Below are positions 8,889-17,618 of a DNA stretch of 64,000 nt, piece after piece (position 1 is the first letter of the stretch; every line of letters starts with the position of its first letter). The stretch is from Marinobacter bohaiensis. Lineage in GTDB: Bacteria > Pseudomonadota > Gammaproteobacteria > Pseudomonadales > Oleiphilaceae. The translations under genes were made by a program, and so were the position numbers. The notes under the pieces are model-generated. The model saw only the letters and a list, made by a program, of their open reading frames with translations. It did not search any database and was not told where the DNA came from. The DNA lies in assembly GCF_003258515.1 (NCBI RefSeq), contig NZ_QGEH01000004.1:248001-312000 (forward strand). The letters are read 5' to 3'.

Positions 8889-9235
8889 TGCCCCTGCCCC
8901 GCCGCTGCGCGGGGCACTCTCCCGCCCCTCTCTTGTTACCGGCCTGATTGCCTGTGCCTGATTGCCCCTTTCTGATCGTCCCTTGCTGACGGCCTCTATC
9001 CGATCGCCAGCGCGCCTGTCTGTCCGGATCGTCACATCCGGGGCATTGAACCGGGCGTATGCTGTCCCCAGAGCGTTTATAGGCCAACGGCGATCCGGTT
9101 AAGCCCGTAAGCTATGCTGGTGTCTGGCCACCCGATTCAAGCCTCGCTCGATACCGGACGCTGTTTTCAAACACGACTTCCCATGAGAACACCGCAGCCT
9201 CAACCAAACACCACGCCTCAACAACAGGAGGAGCC
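8889..9235. other. Intergenic gap with weak hairpin
   Basis: About 350 bases with no supported gene. GCCCCGC (8896-8902) and GCGGGGC (8909-8915) form a short stem just after the SPFH stop, but no T-run follows. The end carries ACAGGAGGAGCC, the ribosome site of the next gene. Nothing else stands out. Confidence 0.4.
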
Positions 9236-10231
9236 ATGAAAACCAGGACGTTAGGCAGTACCGACATCGAAGTCACTCCGATAGGTCTGGGCACCTGGGC
9301 CATCGGCGGCTGGATGTGGGGCGGCACCGATGAAAAGGCCTCCATCGACACGATTCATGCGGCCATCGACAAGGGCATCAACCTGATCGACACCGCACCG
9401 GTCTACGGCTTTGGCCGTTCCGAGGAAATCGTCGGCAAGGCGCTCGCCGGCGGTCGGCGCGACCAGGTGGTGCTGGCGACCAAGGTGGCCCTGAACTGGG
9501 ATGAGGACGCCGGCAAGATCTGGCGTGACGCCAGTGCCAAACGCATCCAGCGGGAGGTGGAGGACTCGCTGCGCCGCCTGCAGACCGATCACATCGATCT
9601 CTACCAGGTGCACTGGCCCGACCCGGCCACGCCGGTGGAAGAAACCGCCCAGGCCCTGGAAAAACTGCTGCGGGACGGCAAGATCCGCTCGATCGGGGTC
9701 AGTAACTTCTCGCCGGACCAGATGGACGCGTTCCGTGAGTTCGCCCCGCTGCACAGCGATCAGCCGCCCTACAACCTGTTCGAGCGGGAGGTTGAATCCG
9801 ACATCCTGCCCTACTGTCGCGACAACGACACCGCCACCATCACCTATGGCGGCCTGTGTCGCGGCCTGCTGAGCGGCAAGATGAACCCGAATTCCGAGTT
9901 CGAGGGCGACGACCTGCGCAACAAGGATCCCAAGTTCCAGGGCGAGCGTTTTACCCAGTATCTCAACGCCGTCAGCGCGCTGGACGCCTACGCCCGCGAT
10001 CACTTCGGCAAGGACGTGCTGGCCCTGGCGCTGCGCTGGCTGATCGATCAACCGGGCGTCACCTCGGCCCTGTGGGGCGCTCGTCGGCCGGATCAGCTGG
10101 ACCCTGTGACCAATGTGGAAGGCTGGTCCCTGGCCAAGGAAGACATGCAGGCCATCGACGCCATTCTCAGCGAGCACATCACCGACCCGGTGGGCCCCGA
10201 GTTCATGGCGCCGCCCAGTCGGGAGGACTGA
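9236..10231 (+). CDS. Aldo/keto reductase
   Basis: 331 residues, the normal length for this NADPH-dependent (beta/alpha)8-barrel family. Catalytic tetrad visible: Asp52 and Tyr57 in LIDTAPVYG, Lys83 in ATKVAL, His126 in YQVHWPDP. A second signature, IGVSNF, follows. ACAGGAGGAGCC is a strong ribosome site. It most resembles the YajO/IolS/Gcy-like group; the substrate cannot be told. It stands alone. Confidence 0.9.
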   Translation: MKTRTLGSTDIEVTPIGLGTWAIGGWMWGGTDEKASIDTIHAAIDKGINLIDTAPVYGFGRSEEIVGKALAGGRRDQVVLATKVALNWDEDAGKIWRDASAKRIQREVEDSLRRLQTDHIDLYQVHWPDPATPVEETAQALEKLLRDGKIRSIGVSNFSPDQMDAFREFAPLHSDQPPYNLFEREVESDILPYCRDNDTATITYGGLCRGLLSGKMNPNSEFEGDDLRNKDPKFQGERFTQYLNAVSALDAYARDHFGKDVLALALRWLIDQPGVTSALWGARRPDQLDPVTNVEGWSLAKEDMQAIDAILSEHITDPVGPEFMAPPSRED

Positions 10232-10262
10232 CGGCCACACGTTGTCCGGTCACACGTTGTTG

Positions 10263-10288
10263 CCCGCTTCCGCCTTGGCGGAAGCGGG
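10263..10288 (+). terminator. Strong 12-bp hairpin after aldo/keto reductase gene
   Basis: CCCGCTTCCGCC and GGCGGAAGCGGG are perfect complements separated by two bases. Only TTAT follows, so U-run support is poor; it may act as a mRNA end-stabiliser or partial terminator. A TATACT hexamer at 10290 may be the -10 element of the next gene. Confidence 0.5.
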
Positions 10289-10324
10289 TTATACTGGCCG
10301 CATCCCCTAGTCCCGGAGAACACC

Positions 10325-10996
10325 ATCCCGTCCCGACGTCGCTCCATCCTGCGTATCGCTGCCGAATCCGCCGTGCCGCTGGCCCTGGTGGCCGGACTGT
10401 CCTGGCTGATCGGTGGCTACCGGGTACTGGTGCCCTCGCCACCGACCAACCCGGACAACCTCTGCGACGTGTTCGAGCAGCACCCGCAATGGTACGACTA
10501 CGCCGCCGCCTCAGAGGAACGCTGGGGCACGCCCATCGCCACCCAGATGGCCTTCGTGCGCCAGGAGTCAGCCTTCCAGAGCCACATCCGACCGCCCCGC
10601 ACGCATCTTTTCGGGGTGATCCCCTGGGCCCGTCCATCGACGGCGTTCGGTTACGCGCAGGCCGTGGATCCCACCTGGGAGGAATACATGGCCGACGCCG
10701 GCAGCCTGTTCGCCGAACGTTCGCAGATGAAGCACGCCCTCGATTTCATCGGCTGGTACAACGCCCGGGTCCGGCGCCAACTGGGCCTGTCCCTGGACAA
10801 CACCCGCGACCTGTACCTGGCCTATCACGAAGGCCCCACCGGCTTTGCGCGCCAGAGCTACCGCCAGCGGCCCTGGGTGCAGCGGGTCGCCAACCGGGTA
10901 ACGGCTCACGCGAACACCTACAGCGGCCAACTGCAGCGCTGCGAAACGGCCTTGCGATGCCGTCATTTCTATTCGATCCGACCGTTCTGCGAGTAG
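10325..10996 (+). CDS. Lytic transglycosylase SLT-domain protein, possible ATC start
   Basis: Transglycosylase-type protein cleaving peptidoglycan: catalytic Glu in VRQESAF, then GYAQAVDPTW and a YHEG motif. A standard start exists only at GTG 10373, which cuts into the hydrophobic N-terminal anchor and has no ribosome site. Extending upstream in frame to ATC 10325 restores a basic MPSRRRSI-like N-terminus, with GGAGAA ideally spaced before it (10315-10320). I therefore place the start at 10325, as a rare ATC start or an ATG changed by mutation or sequencing error. The safe core is 10373-10996 (207 residues). Confidence 0.75.
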   Translation: MPSRRRSILRIAAESAVPLALVAGLSWLIGGYRVLVPSPPTNPDNLCDVFEQHPQWYDYAAASEERWGTPIATQMAFVRQESAFQSHIRPPRTHLFGVIPWARPSTAFGYAQAVDPTWEEYMADAGSLFAERSQMKHALDFIGWYNARVRRQLGLSLDNTRDLYLAYHEGPTGFARQSYRQRPWVQRVANRVTAHANTYSGQLQRCETALRCRHFYSIRPFCE

Positions 10997-11129
10997 CACG
11001 GGCGCGTGACAGGTCGCCGTGTGGATCGAGAAGAGAATGGTTGATCGGCGGGAAGATCGGGGAGGCGGCGAGATGGGAAGGTGCGAGCTGAAAAGAGAAT
11101 CGACGGGGTCCGTCCCGTCCGGAATCCGC

Positions 11130-11729
11130 TCAACGCGGATGCGCAAAAACCTGCGTCCAGTAATTGGCGTAATCGGTGCCGTCACCAGCCACTCGTGCGG
11201 TACCGAACTCGCTGAAGCTGTCCCGCATGATATTGGCACAGTGCCCGGGGCTGTCCAGCCAGCCGGCCATGACGGCGGACGGCGAGCTGTACCCGGCCGC
11301 GATGTTCTCACCCACGATGCTCCACGGATAGCCCGTGGCAGTGACCCGGTCGCCGACGGACAGGCCGTCCGACCCGGTATGACTGAAGAAGTTATAGGTG
11401 GCCATATCACTGCTGTGTGCCTGGGCCGCTTCCTCCAGGGTGCAACTGTAGGTCAGCGGTGCAGCTGCGGCGTAATGGGTATCACCGCACATGCGTGGCT
11501 CTGAGCGCGCCGCATTGACCAGCTCCAGCAGATCAGCCTGGTACGTCTCCACTTCACAGCCGGACAGTGTCGTAGTGCTTCCCGTGGACGACGATGACCC
11601 CGCCGATGACTCGCTGGCCGAGACGGCCGTGCCGGAATCGCTGCCGCCGGAACCGCCCCCGCCGCACGCTGTCAGCGCGACCGCCCCAAACAAGACAAAT
11701 GTTATTTTTGAGCCACGATTCATAGCCAC
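11130..11729 (-). CDS. CAP/SCP-domain lipoprotein
   Basis: 199 residues. A lipoprotein signal ends at the lipobox LTAC (~19-22), followed by a Gly/Ser/Thr-rich linker to ~57 and a CAP (SCP/PR-1) domain. Conserved motifs: AQAHSSDMA, FFSHTGSDG, GENIAAG and GWLDSPGHCANIM. Bacterial CAP proteins of this type are secreted or surface-attached and mostly of unknown activity. Four Cys residues after the linker suggest disulfides in the periplasm or outside. It stands alone. Confidence 0.9.
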   Translation of the reverse strand: MAMNRGSKITFVLFGAVALTACGGGGSGGSDSGTAVSASESSAGSSSSTGSTTTLSGCEVETYQADLLELVNAARSEPRMCGDTHYAAAAPLTYSCTLEEAAQAHSSDMATYNFFSHTGSDGLSVGDRVTATGYPWSIVGENIAAGYSSPSAVMAGWLDSPGHCANIMRDSFSEFGTARVAGDGTDYANYWTQVFAHPR

Positions 11730-12068
11730 CTCCTATTAGATTCAGGCGCTAACTATACCTGCAATTTCGGCGGCTGCACGTAGGTAATTCGCGAAATAAC
11801 AACAAGTTACGAAACTTTACAGCGGAAAGAAAAGGCGAGATAAAACAAAGACCTGTTTATTTATCGAACACTTTTTTGTTGAAAACACGGCCGTGCGGAC
11901 GTCGAACGGTCATCGTCGAATAGTCATAAATGCGGACATCGCATAGCCATAAAAAAAGTGCCGGACAGACAAACCATCCGGCACTTCTCCGACCGTCACT
12001 CACAAGCGCTATCCTGGCGTTGATGACTGAGTGCGGTCTTCCCTTCCTGAATCAGCTCACACGGTGCA
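11730..12068. other. A+T-rich intergenic region
   Basis: About 340 bases without a gene. It holds the A+T-rich promoter area of the CAP lipoprotein gene and, at 11951-11986, the terminator of the beta-barrel gene. I see no other structure. Confidence 0.5.
11951..11986 (-). terminator. Rho-independent terminator of the beta-barrel gene
   Basis: Read on the minus strand, AAGTGCCGGA (11977-11986) pairs with TCCGGCACTT (11956-11965) and is followed by a run of seven Ts. The 10-bp stem is perfect. Confidence 0.85.
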
Positions 12069-12644
12069 TCAGAACATGTAGCTCAAACCCACCCGGGCCG
12101 TATCGAAATCGGGCCCATCGTTGGTGACCTGACCGTTGAAATCGTCTTCATCCACTTCGACGTTATACCGGTCGTATTCAGCGAACGCGGTCAGACTCTG
12201 GGTGACACGGAAATCGACACCCGCACCCACGAAGGGACTGACCTCGTCATAGGTCTCGCTGTCGTCAAAGGCGTCCACATCGTAGGAGTAGACAAAGGCA
12301 CCGGCCTTACCGTAAATGCCAAAGCTCTCGGTAAGCGGCAGGCGACCCTTGGCGGACAGGGCCAGACCTTTCAGGTCGCTGTTGACGTCATCGTCCTCGC
12401 CGAATTCACCGAAATCGAGGTAATCGCCTTCCAGGGCGAAGTACCGGTTGAACTGGTAGCCGACGGTACCGGCAAACAGGTCATTTTCGTCTTCGAACTC
12501 ACCACCGTGGGATTTGAACCCGCCGTAACTACCGCCAATGTACAAACCAGATTCGTCACGCTTGTCCTGCGCCAAGACCGCCGGTGCGGTGAATACGGCA
12601 GCGCCCAGGAGCGTGATGCAAGCAAGATTTGTCTTGTAGTTCAT
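12069..12644 (-). CDS. Outer-membrane beta-barrel protein (OmpA/OmpW-like small porin)
   Basis: 191 residues. Signal peptide to VLAQ (~25), then alternating amphipathic strands (LYIGGSYGGF, GTVGYQFNRYFALEGDYLDF, VGAGVDFRVTQSLTAFAEYDRY) ending in the aromatic LSYMF expected of outer-membrane barrels. Very acidic loops fit a halophilic or marine cell. Start at ATG 12644 places the signal peptide first; a longer frame to 12734 only adds an unlikely N-terminus. Ligand unknown. Confidence 0.85.
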   Translation of the reverse strand: MNYKTNLACITLLGAAVFTAPAVLAQDKRDESGLYIGGSYGGFKSHGGEFEDENDLFAGTVGYQFNRYFALEGDYLDFGEFGEDDDVNSDLKGLALSAKGRLPLTESFGIYGKAGAFVYSYDVDAFDDSETYDEVSPFVGAGVDFRVTQSLTAFAEYDRYNVEVDEDDFNGQVTNDGPDFDTARVGLSYMF

Positions 12645-12903
12645 AACGTAAGAGTCCCCGTTGGTTACTTCTTTTGGGTTACCCGGACGATGACGGGTCA
12701 GCGATCTCCCGTGGCGCCCGAAACACCCAATCACCCTAACGGAACTTTTCAGGAAACGGGGTTAACCTGGGAATACGTTTTATTAATCAATTAGTTATAT
12801 TACGAGCTTTTCACCCGCGCAGACCCTGTGAGCCGGGCCTCCGGCCACTTTCACCGGGTCCGCCGAATTACGGCTAAACTGTGAGGGTCTGGACTGGAAA
12901 ATA

Positions 12904-13491
12904 ATGGAGAACGACATGCTCCGCCTGTTTGTCGGCCTGGAACTTCCGGACGCCATCAAGCACTCGCTGGTCGCAATCAGGAGCAACCTCAAGGGCGCAC
13001 GCTGGCAGACCACGGATCAACTGCACCTGACCCTGTGTTTTATTGGCAACCTGGACGACGATCACCTGCCGGCGATCTACGATGCGCTGCACGGGTTGAC
13101 AGTGACGCCCTTCACCCTGACCGTCGAAGGCATCGGCCTGTTCGGGTCGAGTCAGCACCCCAAGAATCTGTGGGTCGGCGTACGCGAGGAGGCGGCGGTG
13201 GCGACACTCCATGACGAACTGCACCGGCGCCTGGCACCGCTGGACATCGAGCCGCAGGGCCGCGCCTACCACCCGCACATCACCCTGGCCCGTTTTCGGG
13301 GTCGGCGGACCCGTCAGTACGCTGCCCGACAGGACAAACGCGAACCGCCATCCGGCCTGCGCGAGTTACTGCAACAGCACCAAGGCCTGAGCCTGCCGCC
13401 GTTCGGGGTGGACCACGTCAGCCTGTTCAGCAGCACACGAAGACCGGAAGGCTCGCACTATCAGGTCATCGGGCGCTTTCCGGCGGACTGA
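12904..13491 (+). CDS. thpR: RNA 2',3'-cyclic phosphodiesterase
   Basis: 195 residues, 2H phosphoesterase fold. Both catalytic HxTx motifs are present: HLTL (His41/Thr43) and HITL (His125/Thr127). The LRLFVGLELP beginning is typical of ThpR/LigT, which opens 2',3'-cyclic phosphates at RNA ends. The gene's last 26 bases overlap the end of the convergent sulfatase-like gene. Confidence 0.93.
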   Translation: MENDMLRLFVGLELPDAIKHSLVAIRSNLKGARWQTTDQLHLTLCFIGNLDDDHLPAIYDALHGLTVTPFTLTVEGIGLFGSSQHPKNLWVGVREEAAVATLHDELHRRLAPLDIEPQGRAYHPHITLARFRGRRTRQYAARQDKREPPSGLRELLQQHQGLSLPPFGVDHVSLFSSTRRPEGSHYQVIGRFPAD

Positions 13492-15088
13492 GACCGCTGA
13501 TCCGGACGCCCCCTGAATAGTGGACGTGCAGGAAGGACCTCAGAGCATCCATGCCGGCGCCCGCCTGCCCGGCCTGCGGCCAGGTGCCGCGCCGGAATCC
13601 AGGCAGGACCGTATCCGCATCCTCGTCCAGAAACGGCTGCAGCAGCTCGGGCCGGCGACTGATCACATGCACAGGCACATCCCGGCTGGCGCCTTCGCCG
13701 GTCACCAGCGGCGCCGGCTGGTGGTCTCCCAGCAGGATCAGCAGATCGTTGTCCTGCAGATAGCGGCTGGCGTAGTCCGTGGCCACGGCCAGCGAGTAAT
13801 CCAGAGCCCGCGCATAGTGCTGACGCACCCGCTCCGGGTCCTGCCACAGGCTTGACGGCGCCTCCCCGGCTCCCTGCCAGGGTTCGAACACGCGGCCGGC
13901 ACCGATGGTCCGCCAGTCGTCCAGCACCGGCAGGATCGGTACCCAGGGCGCATGGCTGCTGATCAGCGCCAGCTCGGCAAACACCGGCGTCGCGCCGGGC
14001 TGCCGGACGCGGCGTTCGAAGAACGACCAGGTGTACTGGTCCGGCATGGTGACCCAGTTCAGCGGCGGCCCCTCGTACCCCATACTGTCGGCGTCGTAGA
14101 TACGGTTGTAGCGCAGCCGTTCACCTTCCGGCCAGGCACGGGTAATCGCCGGCATCACCGCCACCGTGTCGTGGCCGGAGTGGCGAAAGTCGTCGATCAG
14201 GGTCGGGTAACCGCTGGCCAGCAGAATGTCGTAGTCCAGTTGGCTGTCCACCCACAGGCCGCTGAGCAAGGTGGCGTGGGCCAGCCAGGACTCTCCGCCC
14301 TGCACCGGCGAGCGCAGGCGGCCGCTGACCACCGCCAGGCCGGCCTGCTCCAGCGCCTGCGCCATGCTGTCCAGACGAGGCCCGATACGTTCCCGATAGC
14401 GGGGATCATTGAGCGCCGCCATACCGTAGGATTCGACGAAGCCGAGCATCACGTTGCTGGAAGCCAGGGCGCCCAGCGGCTTGGCACCATCCGTGCCCAT
14501 CGGCGCCGACAGCCGCTGCTCGAACGCCCGGCTGGCCTGCCGGGTTTCCAGCGCCAACGACCACTGCTCCGCCAGCAGCCCAGCGCCACTAATAACGACT
14601 GGCGACTGACGCACAGGCACCAGCAGAACACTCAACAGGCCGACACCCAACAGCCCCCAGGCCAACGGCGGCGCTACCCGGGGTCGCTGCAGGCGCATTA
14701 ACAGCGTCCTTACCAACCAGGTCACACCGACAAACCAGAGCAGCAGAACCAGGACCGCAACCAACGCCGCCGCCCCGCCCAGGTTCGCCGCCACCAGCTC
14801 CAGCCCCTTGCCGGCCAGCCCACCATCCAATATCAGGTTGAGCGACCGCCCCAGCGCCTGGTGGATCGCCAGGTCCGCCAGCGCCAGCAGGCTCATCAGG
14901 GCGTACCCGGCGCCCAGCAGCCAGGCCAACAGCAGGCTGAAGCGGGAGGCAGGCAGCAGGTTGAACAGCCCGGCCAGCAGCAGGGTCTCAACCGCCAGCC
15001 AGGGCAACACCGCAGCACCAGGCCACTGCAGTAACACGAAGCAGGCATTGAGTAGCAACAGAGGGATCAGGAGCGGGATCGGCGGCAT
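13466..15088 (-). CDS. Inner-membrane sulfatase/alkaline-phosphatase-superfamily protein
   Basis: 540 residues. About five membrane segments in the first ~165 residues, then a periplasmic catalytic domain resembling the LtaS/phosphoethanolamine-transferase/sulfatase group: FVESYG near its start, a WLAHATLLSG loop that could hold the nucleophile Thr, a SSHAPW segment and the metal-binding LLGDHQPAP near the end. Probably modifies envelope polymers, but the substrate is unknown. Start at ATG 15088, since the longer frame to 15184 would run into the mgtC-like gene and precede the first membrane helix. Confidence 0.8.
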   Translation of the reverse strand: MPPIPLLIPLLLLNACFVLLQWPGAAVLPWLAVETLLLAGLFNLLPASRFSLLLAWLLGAGYALMSLLALADLAIHQALGRSLNLILDGGLAGKGLELVAANLGGAAALVAVLVLLLWFVGVTWLVRTLLMRLQRPRVAPPLAWGLLGVGLLSVLLVPVRQSPVVISGAGLLAEQWSLALETRQASRAFEQRLSAPMGTDGAKPLGALASSNVMLGFVESYGMAALNDPRYRERIGPRLDSMAQALEQAGLAVVSGRLRSPVQGGESWLAHATLLSGLWVDSQLDYDILLASGYPTLIDDFRHSGHDTVAVMPAITRAWPEGERLRYNRIYDADSMGYEGPPLNWVTMPDQYTWSFFERRVRQPGATPVFAELALISSHAPWVPILPVLDDWRTIGAGRVFEPWQGAGEAPSSLWQDPERVRQHYARALDYSLAVATDYASRYLQDNDLLILLGDHQPAPLVTGEGASRDVPVHVISRRPELLQPFLDEDADTVLPGFRRGTWPQAGQAGAGMDALRSFLHVHYSGGVRISGLSPPESAR

Positions 15089-15164
15089 GAATGACGTCCG
15101 TAATGTGGGTTTCTTCTGATTCCTACGTCCATGACACCCAAAAGGACGCCTCGCTCCGGTTGCA

Positions 15165-15854
15165 TCAGCCCAGCATGGGTGCAATCCGGAACTCGATCAC
15201 CGCCTCCGTGATTTCCAGGGTCTCGGCCAGACGGGCCGCGCTGCTGTCGTCGGTCGAGCACAGCACCATCTTGTGCCGGCGCACCTGGCGCTCGGCGTGG
15301 ACCCGGTAGCTGAAGTGGGCGATGCTGAAGCCGTGGCGTTCGATCAGGTCACGCACGAACTGCTCGTTCATGTCCGCCGAGGGGGTGAGCTGCACATCGA
15401 AATGATAGAACCCCTGGGTGGGCACCTTGCTCTCGACCCAGCGGAACAGGGCCAGCACCACCACGACGATCAGCAACGACACTGTCAGCGGCAGGTAGAA
15501 GCCAACGCCGGCGAGAATACCGATAGCCGCCGTCACCCAGATCGACGCCGCCGTAGTGAGACCGCGCACGGTCAGGCCTTCCTTGACGATCACCCCCGCC
15601 CCGAGGAAACCGATGCCGGTCATGATGCCCTGGGCCATCCGGGTCGGGTCCAGCCGGACGTTCGCCATGGTCTCCGGGATCCAGTGGGACTCGTAGACCG
15701 TGACCAGCATCAGCAGACTGGACGCCAGGCACACCAGCGAGTGGGTGCGAAAGCCCGCGGGACGACCGTGGAACGAACGCTCGTAGCCAATGATTGCCCC
15801 GGCGCCCAATGCGGCAAGCAGCCGCCATGTCATTTCCAGCTCGTCACCGCTCAA
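15165..15854 (-). CDS. MgtC/SapB-family membrane protein
   Basis: 229 residues. The MgtC domain covers ~1-140 with about five membrane segments and the family signatures GAIIGYERSFHGRPAGFRTH and GIGFLGAGVIVKEG; a soluble ACT-like tail follows. The TTG start at 15854 has a good GGGAG site; ATG 15833 is an alternative. MgtC proteins are linked to low-Mg2+ survival and control of ATP synthase in pathogens; in free-living marine bacteria the role is less clear. Confidence 0.92.
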   Translation of the reverse strand: MSGDELEMTWRLLAALGAGAIIGYERSFHGRPAGFRTHSLVCLASSLLMLVTVYESHWIPETMANVRLDPTRMAQGIMTGIGFLGAGVIVKEGLTVRGLTTAASIWVTAAIGILAGVGFYLPLTVSLLIVVVVLALFRWVESKVPTQGFYHFDVQLTPSADMNEQFVRDLIERHGFSIAHFSYRVHAERQVRRHKMVLCSTDDSSAARLAETLEITEAVIEFRIAPMLG

Positions 15855-15978
15855 TCCGGATGCTCCCTGCTCACGCCTCTTATTGGGAGATTAGCAGAAG
15901 CACGGACAAACGCTGGTCCGCCCCGCCCGGCTAGCGTTAGGCTGAAATCACAGAACCACGGCCAGAGGAGATTGAACC

Positions 15979-16230
15979 ATGTATCTATCCGTGCAGATCA
16001 GCCACTACCCGCTGCAGGATGACTACAAACCCTGCATCAAGCAGGTCATCGAACGGTTGAAAAGCAGCGAGCTGGAAGTACACCCAAATCGTATGAGCAC
16101 CCAGGTGTTCGGCGAGTTCGACGACGTGATGCGGGTTCTGTCCGAGACCATGAAATGGTCTTTCGAAACCCACGGCAAGGCGGTATTTACCGCCAATTTC
16201 CTGGAGGGAGACCGGCGGCCAGCAGACTGA
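15979..16230 (+). CDS. Small YkoF/MTH1187-like thiamine-binding domain protein
   Basis: 83 residues, preceded by AGAGGAGATTGAACC. The ferredoxin-like pattern YLSVQISHYPL...Y...I...VIERLKSSELEV...MSTQVFGEFDDVMRVL matches the small YkoF/DUF77 (thiamine or HMP-binding) group. No thiamine-transport gene or TPP riboswitch lies beside it, so the ligand is inferred only. Soluble. Confidence 0.65.
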   Translation: MYLSVQISHYPLQDDYKPCIKQVIERLKSSELEVHPNRMSTQVFGEFDDVMRVLSETMKWSFETHGKAVFTANFLEGDRRPAD

Positions 16231-16234
16231 TCGC

Positions 16235-16849
16235 CTAGCGAAACAGCCAGGGCGCCACCAGCCGAACCACTCGGGGCATGACCAGGTACACCACCAGGGC
16301 CACGATGGTACCCGCAATCAACCCGTGCCGAATGCCCCAGGTGGAAAGCGTCGGGAGAGCTTCAAAAACAGGCTGCCAAAGAAGTGGGACAACCATAGTG
16401 AGCGGCCAGATCACCGCGGTGGTGACAAGCCACTGTTTCCAGCGCGTCGGCTGTTTGGCCCCGGATGCCGGCGGCGTGAACCAGAAATCAATGCCCGTTC
16501 GGATCTCCACCTGCTCATCCTGCTCCAGTGCGGGCAGGATGTCGGCGACCAGTTCCCGGCGGATATCGGAGTCCAGCCAGGCTTCCGCTTGCTGGGCGCC
16601 GGAGAACCGGACCGCGATCTCGAAAGCCTGACTTCCCTCGGGTGGTCGCAGCACATGAACGCCCTGATGCCCGGGAAACCGGGCCGCCGCCTCAATGATC
16701 TGCCTGAGCCAGGTTTCGTACCGTGCCCGTTCGCGCGGCCGTACCGTGTGGCGAATGAAAATGGTTCGCCCGGATTCATAGTGCGCCCCAGACTCACGGG
16801 GCGCTCCGGGTTCCGTTCTTTCTTGTGGGTCGTTCATGGCATCACTCAT
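16235..16849 (-). CDS. Antibiotic-biosynthesis-monooxygenase-domain membrane protein
   Basis: 204 residues. An ABM ferredoxin-like domain (~28-115; FIRHTVRPRERARYETWL and FPGHQGVHVLRP) is followed by two or three C-terminal membrane segments (~140-200). ABM-plus-membrane proteins of this kind are common and uncharacterised. Start at 16849 (MSDAMNDP) or at the internal ATG 16837, which has GAGTGA before it. Its end is 4 bases from the converging YkoF-like gene. Confidence 0.8.
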   Translation of the reverse strand: MSDAMNDPQERTEPGAPRESGAHYESGRTIFIRHTVRPRERARYETWLRQIIEAAARFPGHQGVHVLRPPEGSQAFEIAVRFSGAQQAEAWLDSDIRRELVADILPALEQDEQVEIRTGIDFWFTPPASGAKQPTRWKQWLVTTAVIWPLTMVVPLLWQPVFEALPTLSTWGIRHGLIAGTIVALVVYLVMPRVVRLVAPWLFR

Positions 16850-16866
16850 CGTCCGTCGCCGTGCCG

Positions 16867-16895
16867 ATCAGGCCCACGTTCCGTGTGGGCCTGAT
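16867..16895 (-). terminator. 11-bp hairpin downstream of the YcaC-like gene
   Basis: ATCAGGCCCAC (16867-16877) pairs perfectly with GTGGGCCTGAT (16885-16895) around a 7-base loop, 12 bases past the YcaC-like stop. No strong T-run follows on the minus strand, so termination may be partial. Confidence 0.5.
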
Positions 16896-16906
16896 GCCCA
16901 GAACCG

Positions 16907-17527
16907 TTACTTCTGCTGGGAAGCAAAGCTCTGCATCAGGTTGGAGTAATGCGGCAGATGGCTGGCCAGAATACCGCCAAAGCCTTCGATGTCGTTACGC
17001 CAGTCCCGGTGCAATTCGCCAGCCACGCTGAACCAGTTCATCAACTGGGCACCGGCCGCCTCCATGCGACGCCAGGCGGCATCCCGGGTGACGGCGTTAA
17101 AGGTACCCGAGGCATCGGTAACGACAAACACCTCATACCCTTCCTCTATGGCGGACAGAGTGGGGAAAGCCACGCAAACGTCCGTCACGACACCCGCAAT
17201 CAGCAGCTGTTTCTTGCCGGTCGCCTTCACCGCCTTTACGAAATCCTCGTTGTCCCAGGCATTGATCTGGCCCGGGCGCGGAAAATACGGCGCGTCGGGG
17301 AACGCGTCCTTGAGCTCCGGCACCATAGGCCCGTTGGGGCCATCCTCGAAGCTGGTGGTCAGAATGGTCGGAATATTGAAGAACTTGGCAATGTCCGCCA
17401 AAGCCAGCACGTTATTCTTGAAGTCGTCCGGGGAAAAATCCCGGACCAGGGACAACAACCCCGATTGATGGTCAACCAGCAGCAGCGCCACGTCGTCTTT
17501 GTCCAGTCGCTTGTATTGAAAAGCCAT
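16907..17527 (-). CDS. YcaC-like isochorismatase-family hydrolase
   Basis: 206 residues. The catalytic triad of the cysteine-hydrolase superfamily is visible: Asp19 (LLVDHQ), a Lys near 84-106 and Cys118 (GVVTDVCVAFP). The length and the FPRPGQINAWDNEDF stretch match YcaC, an octameric enzyme of unknown substrate. Start at ATG 17527 with GGAGATGGCTC. It is followed in the transcription map by the pirin-like gene upstream (91 bases), both divergent from a LysR regulator, a grouping that suggests co-regulation. Confidence 0.9.
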   Translation of the reverse strand: MAFQYKRLDKDDVALLLVDHQSGLLSLVRDFSPDDFKNNVLALADIAKFFNIPTILTTSFEDGPNGPMVPELKDAFPDAPYFPRPGQINAWDNEDFVKAVKATGKKQLLIAGVVTDVCVAFPTLSAIEEGYEVFVVTDASGTFNAVTRDAAWRRMEAAGAQLMNWFSVAGELHRDWRNDIEGFGGILASHLPHYSNLMQSFASQQK

Positions 17528-17618
17528 GAGCCATCTCCTTGTGTCTTTGATTTTGCGTCTTTGATTGCTTGGTTCTCCGGCCTGTCGACCGGACACTCAC
17601 CTCACCAGACCGGATGGT

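Noticed and set aside
7452-9035. 527-codon antisense frame over the SPFH gene
   Set aside because: Translation is Leu/Gly/Phe-rich and family-less; the plus-strand gene has clear domain structure and a ribosome site.
15900-15978. TPP riboswitch before the YkoF-like gene
   Set aside because: No CUGAGA-type motif or stem arrangement is seen in the short leader.
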